The notes under the pieces are model-generated. The model saw only the letters and a program-made list of their open reading frames with translations, had not been told where the DNA came from and made no database searches. A DNA stretch of 64,000 bases from Defluviitaleaceae bacterium. GTDB taxonomy: Bacteria > Bacillota > Clostridia > Lachnospirales > WQUN01. Location of the stretch: the NCBI GenBank assembly GCA_009780315.1, contig WRAH01000008.1, positions 1 through 64,000 of the forward strand. Reading direction: 5' to 3'. Of this stretch, positions 33,955 through 42,815 are shown piece after piece. How positions within the stretch are numbered: the stretch's first letter is position 1; every line of letters starts with the position of its first letter. The position numbers and the translations under genes were made by a program.

Positions 33955-35937
33955 TTGAGACTAACCAATGCAATGATGACCAATACAACACTTATGCATA
34001 TCCAACGCAACATGCGTCAGCTTGACAGTATTATCAGGCAAATTGAAACAGGGCAAAGGGCAAGCCGTCCTTCTGACAATCCTTTGGTTGCAAGCCGCGC
34101 ACTGCAATTTCGTACAAGTGTGCGTGAAAATGAGCAGTTCCGCAATAATGTTGACCAAGGCATGGCATGGATGAATATTACAGAAGCAACATTTACCAAT
34201 ATCAATTCACAGCTTATGTCACAACTTCGTGACCTTGCTGTGAATGGTGCAAGCGGGCAAAACAATCTGTCAAATAAGCAAACGATTGTAGAACAAATGC
34301 GTTCAATTTTTCAGCAAATGGGTAATGCCGTCAATAATACTTTTGCAGGGCAATACCTTTTCAGCGGTTTCCGTACCAATGAACCGCCGACATTTAAAAC
34401 AGATAATAACCGCTCCTTTGTTATCACCCAGCATTTCCAATTGCGCGATATTTCACGTGAGCAAAGTTTCCAGCGGCTTGCAGACCCTTCCAATAATAAT
34501 CTTGTGTCACCTAGGCTTACAGATGTTAACGTGCTTAGACTTGCTTTTGGACAACTTGACACTACACCTCTTCGTCCCCCAGCAGGTTCAACGCCCCTAG
34601 ACAATTTTCCACGACATATTGACAATCCCGCAGGTATTAACATTGCAGGTTTTCATGTGCGTAAAGTAAGCATTCACGACCCGCAAGCTTATGCCCCGCC
34701 TCATATGACCAGTGACGCAGCCTTTGGTGCAGGTGAATATCCAGCGGGTGCATTGCCAAGTCCCGCCCTTCCTGTGCTTCATCTTATTGCAGAAACAGGA
34801 GAGCTTGTCATGCACGCTGACACAGCCGAAAATTTCCCGCGGGAAGGTCTTAGCGTAACATATCAACGCACAGGCTTTAGAAAAGGCGACATCAATCCAG
34901 CGGTGTATTTTACCTCCCGTGAAATTCTTAACACTGCAAACCCTGGGGGTATGATTACCCCCGGCTTCCCATTAGGGGGAACGATTCCCAACGTAAACAC
35001 CGTCTACAGTATCACACAGTATCTTTCAAGGGCATCAGGTGTACAGTTTCCACCTTTACCGGCAACGGCAACGCATTTTGATTTTCCATTGGTGCATACT
35101 GTGTATATGCCTACAAATGCAGAAGCGTTACTTCCTCAATTTCCACCAGGTTCAACCTTTGACCCAGCCACAAATACTGTGCGTATACCCGCTCAAATTT
35201 TTGACCTAAATAATCATGTATCCGTCACGTACAGCACTGCAAATCCTCACACGAATCTGGGCGGCTTTGCTGGTGGTACACCGCCTTGGTCACACATTAA
35301 GGAAGACACGCGGATTCAAGGTGTATCCCTTGTACGGGCAATAGACCCTGCAACAGGGTTGCCTGTTCGTCTTGAAACGGTGGATTTAAACAATTCATTT
35401 GACATGAACGACCAAGCCATCACCTACGAAGTGTCCACCAGAACACAAGTGCAAGTAAACTCACTGGCAAAGAATATTTTGACAGACAAAATGTTTGCAG
35501 ATTTTCGTAGGTTTTTCCAGTTTGCAGATTCATTGCATGTGACCTCAGAAGCGGAACTGACACAGTTCTTCAGTGCTTTAGGTTATGAGGGTGAAGGCTT
35601 AACCCGTGTAGTAGGGGAAACCCTCGTCAGTCAAGAGTCCCAAGCTGTGGCAGCATTGCAAACGCAATTTGACAATATGTTATTACTCATTGACCGTCAT
35701 GCACAGCAGTCTAACCGTGAGCAAACCCAATTGGGTGCGCGTATGGTACGTATGGAGCTAATCCAAGACCGTTTGGAGCAAGACGAGGTGGCGTACAATC
35801 GCTTAATGAGCGAAAACGAAAATACAGACCTTGTGCGTGCAACCATTTTACGCATGTCTGCGGAAGCCGCATTTATGGCATCCCTTCAAGCCAATAGTGG
35901 AATCGTACAGATGTCACTAGCTAATTTCATGAGATAG
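33955..35937 (+). CDS. flgL: Flagellar hook-associated protein FlgL, copy 2
   Basis: 660 residues from TTG 33955 with TAGGGGG upstream. MRLTNAMMTNTTLMHIQRNMRQLDSIIRQIETGQRASRPSDNPLVASRALQ and the C-terminal AAFMASLQANSGIVQMSLANFM are FlgL termini. It is much longer than usual FlgL (about 300-500) because of a large variable middle domain (about 150-520). With copy 1 it gives two FlgL types to pair with two FlgK types. Confidence 0.88.
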   Translation: MRLTNAMMTNTTLMHIQRNMRQLDSIIRQIETGQRASRPSDNPLVASRALQFRTSVRENEQFRNNVDQGMAWMNITEATFTNINSQLMSQLRDLAVNGASGQNNLSNKQTIVEQMRSIFQQMGNAVNNTFAGQYLFSGFRTNEPPTFKTDNNRSFVITQHFQLRDISREQSFQRLADPSNNNLVSPRLTDVNVLRLAFGQLDTTPLRPPAGSTPLDNFPRHIDNPAGINIAGFHVRKVSIHDPQAYAPPHMTSDAAFGAGEYPAGALPSPALPVLHLIAETGELVMHADTAENFPREGLSVTYQRTGFRKGDINPAVYFTSREILNTANPGGMITPGFPLGGTIPNVNTVYSITQYLSRASGVQFPPLPATATHFDFPLVHTVYMPTNAEALLPQFPPGSTFDPATNTVRIPAQIFDLNNHVSVTYSTANPHTNLGGFAGGTPPWSHIKEDTRIQGVSLVRAIDPATGLPVRLETVDLNNSFDMNDQAITYEVSTRTQVQVNSLAKNILTDKMFADFRRFFQFADSLHVTSEAELTQFFSALGYEGEGLTRVVGETLVSQESQAVAALQTQFDNMLLLIDRHAQQSNREQTQLGARMVRMELIQDRLEQDEVAYNRLMSENENTDLVRATILRMSAEAAFMASLQANSGIVQMSLANFMR

Positions 35938-35978
35938 CGTCAACGCAAAGCCATATACTTTCAAGGAGGTTTTGAACC

Positions 35979-36455
35979 TTGCAAAAATTAGTAACCCGTC
36001 ATTTTGGAGAAATAGAATATGACCCCGCACGGGTGATTACATTCCCCCACGGCATTCCTGGTTTTCCAAATAACCACCGCTATTTGTTAATGTCTGAAAA
36101 CGATGATGAAGACACTTATTTTTGGTTGCAATCTTTGGATGATGGAAATATAGCATTTACTTTAATGAATGTGTACAAGTTTCTACCAGACTATGACCCT
36201 AAAGTAGACAAAGAGGAACTAGAAGAACTAGGGGATGTAACCGAAAGCCCCCTTGAGGTTTTCAATATTGCAGTAATCCCTGAATATGTAAGGCAAATGA
36301 GAGTAAATTTGCGCGCCCCAATAGTCATCAACAACAAAACAGGCTTGGGAAAACAAGTCATCTGCACCAATGATGATTACCCAATTCGTTGTATGATTTT
36401 TGAGGAGTTGGAGCGTAAAAAGAAAGGGTCTTCCAATGCTGGCACTAACACGTAA
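35979..36455 (+). CDS. fliW: Flagellar assembly factor FliW
   Basis: 158 residues from TTG 35979 with AAGGAGG upstream. The motif [19 protein letters not shown] and the acidic C-terminal half are FliW. FliW binds CsrA and flagellin, releasing CsrA repression of flagellin mRNA when free flagellin is low. It overlaps csrA by 20 bases, so the partners are coupled. Confidence 0.93.
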   Translation: MQKLVTRHFGEIEYDPARVITFPHGIPGFPNNHRYLLMSENDDEDTYFWLQSLDDGNIAFTLMNVYKFLPDYDPKVDKEELEELGDVTESPLEVFNIAVIPEYVRQMRVNLRAPIVINNKTGLGKQVICTNDDYPIRCMIFEELERKKKGSSNAGTNT

Positions 36456-36660
36456 AAAAGGTGAATCCATTGTGGTGGGTGACAATATTGAAGTTGTGGT
36501 GCTTGGTATCACAGGCGAGCAAGTGCGCCTTGGCGTTATTGCCCCAAAGACTGTATCCGTCCACCGTAAGGAAGTTTATGAGCAAATTCAACTAGAAAAC
36601 CAACAGGCACAACAAAGCATCAATGTTTCTGCATTAAGGGATTTTAACAAGAAAGCATAG
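36436..36660 (+). CDS. csrA: Carbon storage/flagellin regulator CsrA
   Basis: 74 residues; the ATG is inside the fliW reading region. [24 protein letters not shown]...[25 protein letters not shown] is the CsrA fold, an RNA-binding dimer that blocks ribosome sites. In Firmicutes it controls flagellin translation through FliW. It ends the flagellar operon, just before a terminator. Confidence 0.95.
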   Translation: MLALTRKKGESIVVGDNIEVVVLGITGEQVRLGVIAPKTVSVHRKEVYEQIQLENQQAQQSINVSALRDFNKKA

Positions 36661-36673
36661 TAAACATATAAAG

Positions 36674-36719
36674 AAACCCCCTGATATCCCATTTGCTTTT
36701 GAGGATAATCAGGGGGTTT
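36674..36719. terminator. Terminator of flagellar operon
   Basis: A perfect 12-bp stem AAACCCCCTGAT / ATCAGGGGGTTT followed by TTTTGTGG. It also lies downstream of ctpA on the other strand. Confidence 0.9.
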
Positions 36720-36727
36720 TTGTGGTT

Positions 36728-37939
36728 TTATGGCAGAATCTTATCAATAATCACATCCAAGGCGGCTTGCAATTGTATATCTTCTTCCAACATCAGGTTG
36801 CCTATTCTTCTGCTTAGGCTTTCTTCCATTTCTACTATGATGTGAGGGGTAATGCCTGTGCCATGGATGGATTCCCCTGCGGGGGTAAAGTATTTGGCAA
36901 TGGTCATTTTTATCGCCGTGCCGTCAGAAAGGGGGAATAGACTTTGCACGATGCCTTTTCCAAAGGTGGTGGTGCCAACCAAAGTGCCTACTTGGGTGTC
37001 TCGCACTGCACCGCTTAACACTTCGGACGCACTTGCACTGCGTTCGTTTACCAGTACGACAAGGGGCAGACCCAGATATGTTGCATTTGAATAGTGGTTA
37101 ATACGGTTGCCTTGTGCGTCTTCTGTATAAAGGACTATGCCTTCTGGAATCAGCATGTTGGTGATATGGTGTACTGTGTCCAGTGAACCGCCAGGATTGT
37201 TACGTACATCCACGATTAAGCCGTCTATTTCCGCGGCGTAAAGTTCACTTAGGGCGGTGGTAAATTGCTCTAGCGTTACACGGTCAAAGCCTTCTATGCG
37301 AATATAACCTATGGTTTCCCCATAGTGGTAAATTGTGTTGTGAAACACTGTAGGTATTTCCACACGTTGGCGATTGATACTTACATCAAAGCGGGTATTT
37401 TCATATGGGCGGAAGATTGTAAGGGTGGTGACAGAGTTTTCTGGGCCGCGCACCAGCCCTACAACTTCTTCAAGGGTGCGCCCGCTTACATCAATGCCAT
37501 CAACACCCACAATTTGGTCACCCGGTAAAATGCCTGCAAGGGAAGCTGGTGAGCCACTAAATGCCACGCCTACGGTCACTGCCCTAGTGTCTGGGTCTAG
37601 GGAAACCAATACGCCAATGCCTACATATGCACCATCCATCCGCTCACGGAAGGATTCAAGAGCAGAGGTGTCAAAGTATTGGGTATATGGGTCGCCCACC
37701 CCAATAAGTAAGCCGCGGTACATGGTTTCCAGCATTTCTTCACGGTCGAAGGGCAAAATTGAATGCCGTTCCAGCAAGGTGAATATTTCAATTATCTTGC
37801 TATTAGGGTCTGCTCCGCCCCACCGTACACGGCTTTCATATTCACGAAAGCCCACGATACCTGCTGCCATGATTAAGATACCTATTGCAATTCCTGTAAG
37901 GAATATGCCTAATTGGCGTGGTTTTCTATTATCTGTCAT
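36728..37939 (-). CDS. C-terminal processing peptidase (S41, CtpA/CtpB type)
   Basis: 403 residues. A membrane anchor at about 12-30 (IFLTGIAIGILIMAAGIVGF) leads to a PDZ domain (GIGVLVSLDPDTRAVTVGVAFSGSPASLAGILPGDQIVGVDG) and the S41 catalytic domain with VNERSASASEVLSGA (Ser) and TFGKGIVQS (Lys). In sporulating bacteria such proteases cut SpoIVFA to free SpoIVFB; a spoIVFAB pair occurs in this window, but that link is inference. It is divergent from the lipid kinase gene. Confidence 0.92.
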   Translation of the reverse strand: MTDNRKPRQLGIFLTGIAIGILIMAAGIVGFREYESRVRWGGADPNSKIIEIFTLLERHSILPFDREEMLETMYRGLLIGVGDPYTQYFDTSALESFRERMDGAYVGIGVLVSLDPDTRAVTVGVAFSGSPASLAGILPGDQIVGVDGIDVSGRTLEEVVGLVRGPENSVTTLTIFRPYENTRFDVSINRQRVEIPTVFHNTIYHYGETIGYIRIEGFDRVTLEQFTTALSELYAAEIDGLIVDVRNNPGGSLDTVHHITNMLIPEGIVLYTEDAQGNRINHYSNATYLGLPLVVLVNERSASASEVLSGAVRDTQVGTLVGTTTFGKGIVQSLFPLSDGTAIKMTIAKYFTPAGESIHGTGITPHIIVEMEESLSRRIGNLMLEEDIQLQAALDVIIDKILP

Positions 37940-38082
37940 TTTTAAAGTATTCCTTTCGCGGCTATAAATGATTTTATTTTAAAGCCTGTAAATTGTGGTT
38001 GTTCATATATATATGTCCGTGGATTGTAATTTATTTGCGGTTTAGCTTATTTTACCTTAAAATATGTATGGAGGGAATGATA

Positions 38083-38994
38083 ATGTCTTTAAAGCGGAAA
38101 TTGCTTCTTATATTTAACCCCAAATCGGGGGTGCAAAGATTCACGCCCTATCTCTTTGAAATTATTGACAAACTTACGGCGGCGGGCTTTCTTGTGACAG
38201 CCTATCCAACCCAAGCGGCAGGAGAAGTGCGCCAAATGATTGCCCAATATGCAGAAGGGTTTGATTATCTTGTTTGCTCTGGCGGGGACGGCACAATCAG
38301 TGAAGCCATTGACGCGCTGATGAGACTTAAAAAGCGTCCTGCTTTTGGCATTATTCCATCAGGCACGGTCAATGATTTTGCTGTGTCACTGGATATTCCT
38401 AAGGATGTTTTAACGGCGGCAGATGTCATTACAGGTGCTGTACCGCGGCCTGTAGATGTTGGGCGATTTGGGGATAAACATTTTTCTTATGTGGCTGCTT
38501 TTGGTATGTTTACAGATGTCTCCTATTCTACACCGCAAAATACAAAAAATATGATTGGTAAGCTGGCGTATTTTGTTGAGGGTATCAAGCGTATTGGGGC
38601 AGTAAGCCCCACCTATTGCGAAGTTATGCTGGATGATGAGATGGTGCGGGGCGAATTTTCCCTAGGTGTTGTGGGCAATGCACATTCTATTGCAGGCTTT
38701 AAGATTCCAGAGGAAATAGGTGTACACATGGATGACGGTTTATTTGAAGTGTTGCTGGTTCGTGAACTTCACACCATTAAAGACCGTCAAGAACTGATTT
38801 CATACTTACTTAACCAAGATACCAAAACAAACTCGGCAATTCTTCGCAAGGTGCGCAAGGCAAGTTTTCATTTTGCAACGCCTACAGCGTGGACACTGGA
38901 TGGTGATTTTGGCGGGCAAGTTGAAAAAATTTATATTGAAAATCAGCATCATGCCATAGAGGTTTTGATGCCATTCATAGGAGGTAATACATGA
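38083..38994 (+). CDS. Diacylglycerol/lipid kinase family protein (YegS/BmrU type)
   Basis: 303 residues from an ATG preceded by GGAGGGAATG; a longer frame is rejected. IFNPKSGVQ and the nucleotide-binding GGDGTISEAIDAL are DAGK-catalytic motifs, with PSGTVNDFA following. The C-terminal half has the YegS beta-sandwich. It phosphorylates a lipid such as diacylglycerol at the membrane. Its stop overlaps the next start (ATGA). Confidence 0.85.
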   Translation: MSLKRKLLLIFNPKSGVQRFTPYLFEIIDKLTAAGFLVTAYPTQAAGEVRQMIAQYAEGFDYLVCSGGDGTISEAIDALMRLKKRPAFGIIPSGTVNDFAVSLDIPKDVLTAADVITGAVPRPVDVGRFGDKHFSYVAAFGMFTDVSYSTPQNTKNMIGKLAYFVEGIKRIGAVSPTYCEVMLDDEMVRGEFSLGVVGNAHSIAGFKIPEEIGVHMDDGLFEVLLVRELHTIKDRQELISYLLNQDTKTNSAILRKVRKASFHFATPTAWTLDGDFGGQVEKIYIENQHHAIEVLMPFIGGNT

Positions 38995-39344
38995 TGTGTA
39001 CCCATTGCGGCAAGATGATTACACCCACCGGCTTGTGCCTAGATTGCGGAACCATGCACAGAAAATTTGATTGGCTTATAACCTGTATAGGCATGGGCGC
39101 AATATTGTTATATCCCTTGTTGGGGTTTGTGGCAAACATCATCATATCATTGTTGAATATGGGCGCAACCGCGGTCTTTTTCATTTCATGGGCGGCCATT
39201 ATTATACCCATTTCCACTGGGGCTGATGTTGTTTTTATGGCACGCAAACGGGCAAAAACGCACAAAACAACGGTTGGACTTATACTGGGTATTGTTGGCA
39301 TTGGTATTGGTCTTATATTTGCAGTGGTACGGCTATTCTTTTGA
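38991..39344 (+). CDS. Small zinc-ribbon membrane protein
   Basis: 117 residues with C3-x2-C6 and C17-x2-C20 (CTHCGKMITPTGLCLDCG). Three hydrophobic segments follow: about 30-50, 53-75 and 90-115. AGGAGGTAATAC precedes the ATG, which overlaps the previous stop. No family can be named; function unknown. Confidence 0.6.
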   Translation: MMCTHCGKMITPTGLCLDCGTMHRKFDWLITCIGMGAILLYPLLGFVANIIISLLNMGATAVFFISWAAIIIPISTGADVVFMARKRAKTHKTTVGLILGIVGIGIGLIFAVVRLFF

Positions 39345-39411
39345 TTGGCATAAATCTCCCTCTATAGCATAGTATATTGTATCCATACAATTTCAGAAGG
39401 GAGATTTAACA

Positions 39412-40890
39412 ATGGATTATCACAATCTTTACAAGGACATATCAGAACGCACAGGGGGCGATATTTATATTGGTGTAGTAGGCCCAGTGCGTACAGGAAA
39501 ATCTACATTTATTAAGCGTTTCATGGACTTACTTGTCATTCCCAACATTGAAAATAACTATAGTAAAGAACGGGCAAAGGATGAATTGCCACAAAGTGCG
39601 GCGGGCAAAACCAACATGACTACCGAGCCTAAATTTGTACCCAATGAAGCCATTGAAATTCATATGGATGATGTGGCTTCATTTAAAGTGCGCATGATTG
39701 ACTGTGTAGGCTATCTTGTGCCAGGTGCATCAGGTCACTTGGATGGTGATATGCCGCGCATGGTATCCACCCCATGGGCAGAAGACAAAATGCCATTTGC
39801 CGAAGCCGCAGAAATGGGAACACGCAAAGTCATTACCGACCACTCTACCATTGGCATAGTCATTACAACCGACGGCAGTATTGCGGAGATTCCAAGGGAA
39901 GATTACATAGAAGCAGAAGAGCGGGTTGTCAGAGAGCTTAAAGCAATCAATAAGCCTTTTGTCATGTTGCTAAACACCCAAACCCCATTTTCCCCAGACA
40001 CTGACCGCTTGCGGGAAGAACTTGCCGAACGACACAGTGCGCCAGTCATTGCAATCAACTGTGCGCAACTAAAAATTGAGGACATTCATGCTGTCATTGA
40101 AAAGGTACTTTATGAGTTCCCTGTTCAGGAAATCCGCCTAAATTATCCAAAATGGATTGAGACTTTGCCTATTGACCACTGGCTAAAACAAAGCTTCATT
40201 GGTGCAGTCAAGCAAATGGTATCTGGTGTAGGCAAACTTAGGGAAATGCGTAACCACATGAATATACTTGAAGAAAATGAATATGTAAAAAAGGCTTTCC
40301 TAGAGAAAATTGCCCTTGGTGAAGGCACAGCCCACATAGAACTCAGTGTAGATGAAACACTGTTCTACCAAATTTTAAGTGAAACCACAGGCATGGACAT
40401 TGCTGGAGAATATCAACTTATCTCTACAATAAAAATCCTAGCCGAAGCTAAAAAAGAATATGATAAAATTAAATATGCGCTGGAAGAAGTCCACCGCAAG
40501 GGCTACGGCATCGTAACCCCTGCCACAGACGAAATGAAACTAGACCCTCCTGTACTCGTAAAACATGGCGCGAAATATGGCGTGAAAATTCGCGCCAGTG
40601 CGCCAAGTATTCACTTGATACGTGCGGATATAGAAACCGAGGTAAGCCCATTAGTGGGCAGTGAAAAACAAAGTGAGGATTTAATAACATACATTAACCA
40701 AGAGATGAGCGAAGACCCAAGCAAAATATGGGATTTAAACATGTTTGGAAAATCTATGCATGAGATGGTGCGGGATGGGTTGCAAAACAAACTCTTCCGT
40801 ATGCCGGAAGATGCGCAGATGAAATTTCAGGATACATTACAGCGCATTATCAATGAAGGCTCTGGTGGGTTAATTTGTATTATATTGTAG
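39412..40890 (+). CDS. spoIVA: Stage IV sporulation protein A
   Basis: 492 residues, the usual length. The Walker A motif VGPVRTGKST (about 24-33) and ADVIP-like following segments define the ATPase that polymerises on the forespore and forms the base of the spore coat. The C-terminal SGGLICIIL ends in the hydrophobic tail typical of SpoIVA. GAAGGGAG lies upstream. It is a sporulation marker for the organism. Confidence 0.97.
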   Translation: MDYHNLYKDISERTGGDIYIGVVGPVRTGKSTFIKRFMDLLVIPNIENNYSKERAKDELPQSAAGKTNMTTEPKFVPNEAIEIHMDDVASFKVRMIDCVGYLVPGASGHLDGDMPRMVSTPWAEDKMPFAEAAEMGTRKVITDHSTIGIVITTDGSIAEIPREDYIEAEERVVRELKAINKPFVMLLNTQTPFSPDTDRLREELAERHSAPVIAINCAQLKIEDIHAVIEKVLYEFPVQEIRLNYPKWIETLPIDHWLKQSFIGAVKQMVSGVGKLREMRNHMNILEENEYVKKAFLEKIALGEGTAHIELSVDETLFYQILSETTGMDIAGEYQLISTIKILAEAKKEYDKIKYALEEVHRKGYGIVTPATDEMKLDPPVLVKHGAKYGVKIRASAPSIHLIRADIETEVSPLVGSEKQSEDLITYINQEMSEDPSKIWDLNMFGKSMHEMVRDGLQNKLFRMPEDAQMKFQDTLQRIINEGSGGLICIIL

Positions 40891-40989
40891 ATATGCATAA
40901 TTTACCTCCCTTAGAATCGTTCATACTATCTTGACATCTGTTCGTATATTTGTTTAAATGAATGAAGTTAAAAATGGGAGGGATTTTCC

Positions 40990-41376
40990 ATGGCATCAAA
41001 AGCCGATATGTATCTTATGTCGTACAATGAGTATTTTCCAGCAGAACGTATGTTAGAAATCCAAGACAGACTAGGGAAACTTACAGATGAGCAGTTCAAC
41101 TACTTGCACACTGCAAAATTGCATAACCCTACCACCATCCTAATTATGTCTATTATACTTGGGGAGCTTGGTGTTGACCGCTTCATGCTTGGTGATATTG
41201 GTCTTGGTATTGGTAAGTTATTGACACTGGGTGGCTGTGGTATCTGGTGGATTATCGACATGTTTCTTGTAAGAGACAGAGCAAGAACTAAAAACTATGA
41301 AACCCTTATAGGTATGCTAAATTACTTGGACGCACAAGGTGGCGGCATGGGTGGCTATGGTCAGCAGCACCAGTAG
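40990..41376 (+). CDS. TM2-domain membrane protein
   Basis: 128 residues. Two helices with the loop ILGELGVDRFMLGDIGLGIGKLLTLGGCGIWWIIDMFLV match the TM2 domain (short helix pair with a DRF motif in between). The C-terminal tail is Gly/Gln-rich (AQGGGMGGYGQQHQ). GGGAGGG precedes the ATG. TM2 proteins have no agreed function in bacteria. Confidence 0.8.
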   Translation: MASKADMYLMSYNEYFPAERMLEIQDRLGKLTDEQFNYLHTAKLHNPTTILIMSIILGELGVDRFMLGDIGLGIGKLLTLGGCGIWWIIDMFLVRDRARTKNYETLIGMLNYLDAQGGGMGGYGQQHQ

Positions 41377-41746
41377 TAGAGTTTTAATTGCCTTTGGTAT
41401 AGGCGTAGCGGTGATTATTGTTTTCGCCACTACGCCTATTTCTATACCCTGCATTTTTAAGCTGATTTTTGGCATACCCTGCCCTGCTTGTGGGTTAACA
41501 AGGGCTTTTATTTATCTGCTTCAATTCAATTTATCTGCGGCTTTGCGCATGAATATTTTGTTAATTCCTTTGCTTATTGGCGGAACAGCCTTCTTTGTAT
41601 GCGCATTCGTAGAGCAAGTCACAAAAAGACCTGCATTAAATCGCTTCAATGCCTTTTTGGCTAAAAAATGGATTATTGCCATTGCAATTGCTTTGATGTT
41701 GGCATCTTGGTATTATAATATAACCGTAGCATGTATAACATGCTAA
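41351..41746 (+). CDS. DUF2752-family membrane protein
   Basis: The frame opens at GTG 41339; a start at GTG 41351 has AAGGTGG at suitable spacing, and ATG 41357 is also possible. The segment FGIPCPACGLTRAFIYLLQFNLSAALRMN is the DUF2752 signature. Three membrane helices surround it. The start overlaps the end of the TM2 gene by 26 bases, suggesting coupling. Confidence 0.75.
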   Translation: MAMVSSTSSRVLIAFGIGVAVIIVFATTPISIPCIFKLIFGIPCPACGLTRAFIYLLQFNLSAALRMNILLIPLLIGGTAFFVCAFVEQVTKRPALNRFNAFLAKKWIIAIAIALMLASWYYNITVACITC

Positions 41747-41771
41747 CTCAATTGAAAAAGGATGATTGTCA

Positions 41772-42593
41772 ATGAACACAACAGACATGATGAATGTGGC
41801 ACTTAAACTAGCAAACCTTGATAAAATGCCCAATGACTGCGGCATTGTTGTGCCAGGTGAGGGTATTAAAAATGTACTTATGGGCGTAGATATGGATACG
41901 GCAGAGCTATTGCTGGCAAAAGAATTGGGTTTTGACTGTGTTGTATCACACCACCCCCGCAATACCTGCCCTGATATGCTAGATGTGTTAAATGAGCATA
42001 TTATTAAACTGGAAAAATTGGGTGTGCCGCGAAATAAGACACAAAAAGCCTTAGCCGCACAAAAGGATACATTAAGCTTTAACCGACATGTATCAAACTC
42101 ACGTCGCAGTGAGTCTGCCGCAAAACTTTTAAACATGCCTTACATCTCTTTGCACACCCCCGCGGACCTTATTGGTGAAGCCATTGTTCAAAAATTCTTG
42201 GATGAAAAATTTGGAAATAAGCCTGAAACCACACTGGAAGAAGTTACAGCCGCTTTAGAGGAAATTCCAGAATATAAAAACTCAAGCCGCAAACCTGTCA
42301 TTCGTGTAGGCAATAAAGATAGTTATGCAGGCAAAATTTATGTACTCATGTCTGGATTAACAGGGCCAGGAGCTGATGTATTAAAGGCTTATTTTGATGG
42401 GGGCGTTGGTACTTTGATTAAGATGCATATTCCAGAAAAAGACGCAAAAGAATTAAAAGAGCAAAACATCGGTAACGTCATTGTTGCAGGGCATATGTCA
42501 AGTGATTCAATAGGCATGAATGTCATTGCAGACAAGTGGCGCGAAAGTGGAGTAAAAGTGACAATGATGTCTGGTGTTATAGATAGCAAATAA
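41772..42593 (+). CDS. NIF3-like dinuclear metal-centre protein
   Basis: 273 residues, start at ATG 41772 with AAAGGATG upstream. VVSHHPRNT and the C-terminal VIVAGHMSSDSIGMN fit the two halves of the NIF3 fold, which bind two metal ions by His and acidic residues. NIF3/YqfO proteins are widespread and poorly understood; some act as GTP cyclohydrolase-like or regulators. It follows the DUF2752 gene by 25 bases. Confidence 0.75.
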   Translation: MNTTDMMNVALKLANLDKMPNDCGIVVPGEGIKNVLMGVDMDTAELLLAKELGFDCVVSHHPRNTCPDMLDVLNEHIIKLEKLGVPRNKTQKALAAQKDTLSFNRHVSNSRRSESAAKLLNMPYISLHTPADLIGEAIVQKFLDEKFGNKPETTLEEVTAALEEIPEYKNSSRKPVIRVGNKDSYAGKIYVLMSGLTGPGADVLKAYFDGGVGTLIKMHIPEKDAKELKEQNIGNVIVAGHMSSDSIGMNVIADKWRESGVKVTMMSGVIDSK

Positions 42594-42605
42594 AGGCGAT
42601 TGATT

Positions 42606-42655
42606 AAAAAACCGACACAGAACCAAGTGATTATTGGTTTTGTGTCGGTTTTTTT
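42606..42655. terminator. Strong terminator after NIF3-like gene
   Basis: A stem of about 19 bp (AAAAACCGACACA...AACCAA with TTGGTT...TGTGTCGGTTTTT) with one G-U or bulged position, followed by a T-run. Confidence 0.85.
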
Positions 42656-42815
42656 GTTTATATCCAAAAAAGGCATTGTAGAACAAGCAAAGCAAACCCC
42701 ACCTTGATATAATCATTTCAGAATTATTCAAGGAGTAACAAATTGAAAAAAATATTGAAATATGGTCAAAAGGATTTGATATTAGGGAAGACTATAAAAA
42801 TATATGGAGGTTGAC

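Noticed and set aside
39362-39391. Possible sigma-E promoter before spoIVA (CATACAAT at 39384-39391)
   Set aside because: The -10 fits well, but no -35 element lies at the right distance and the start of the RNA would fall inside the ribosome site.
42396-42731. Minus-strand frames over the end of the NIF3-like gene
   Set aside because: They overlap a clear gene and a terminator and have no family pattern.
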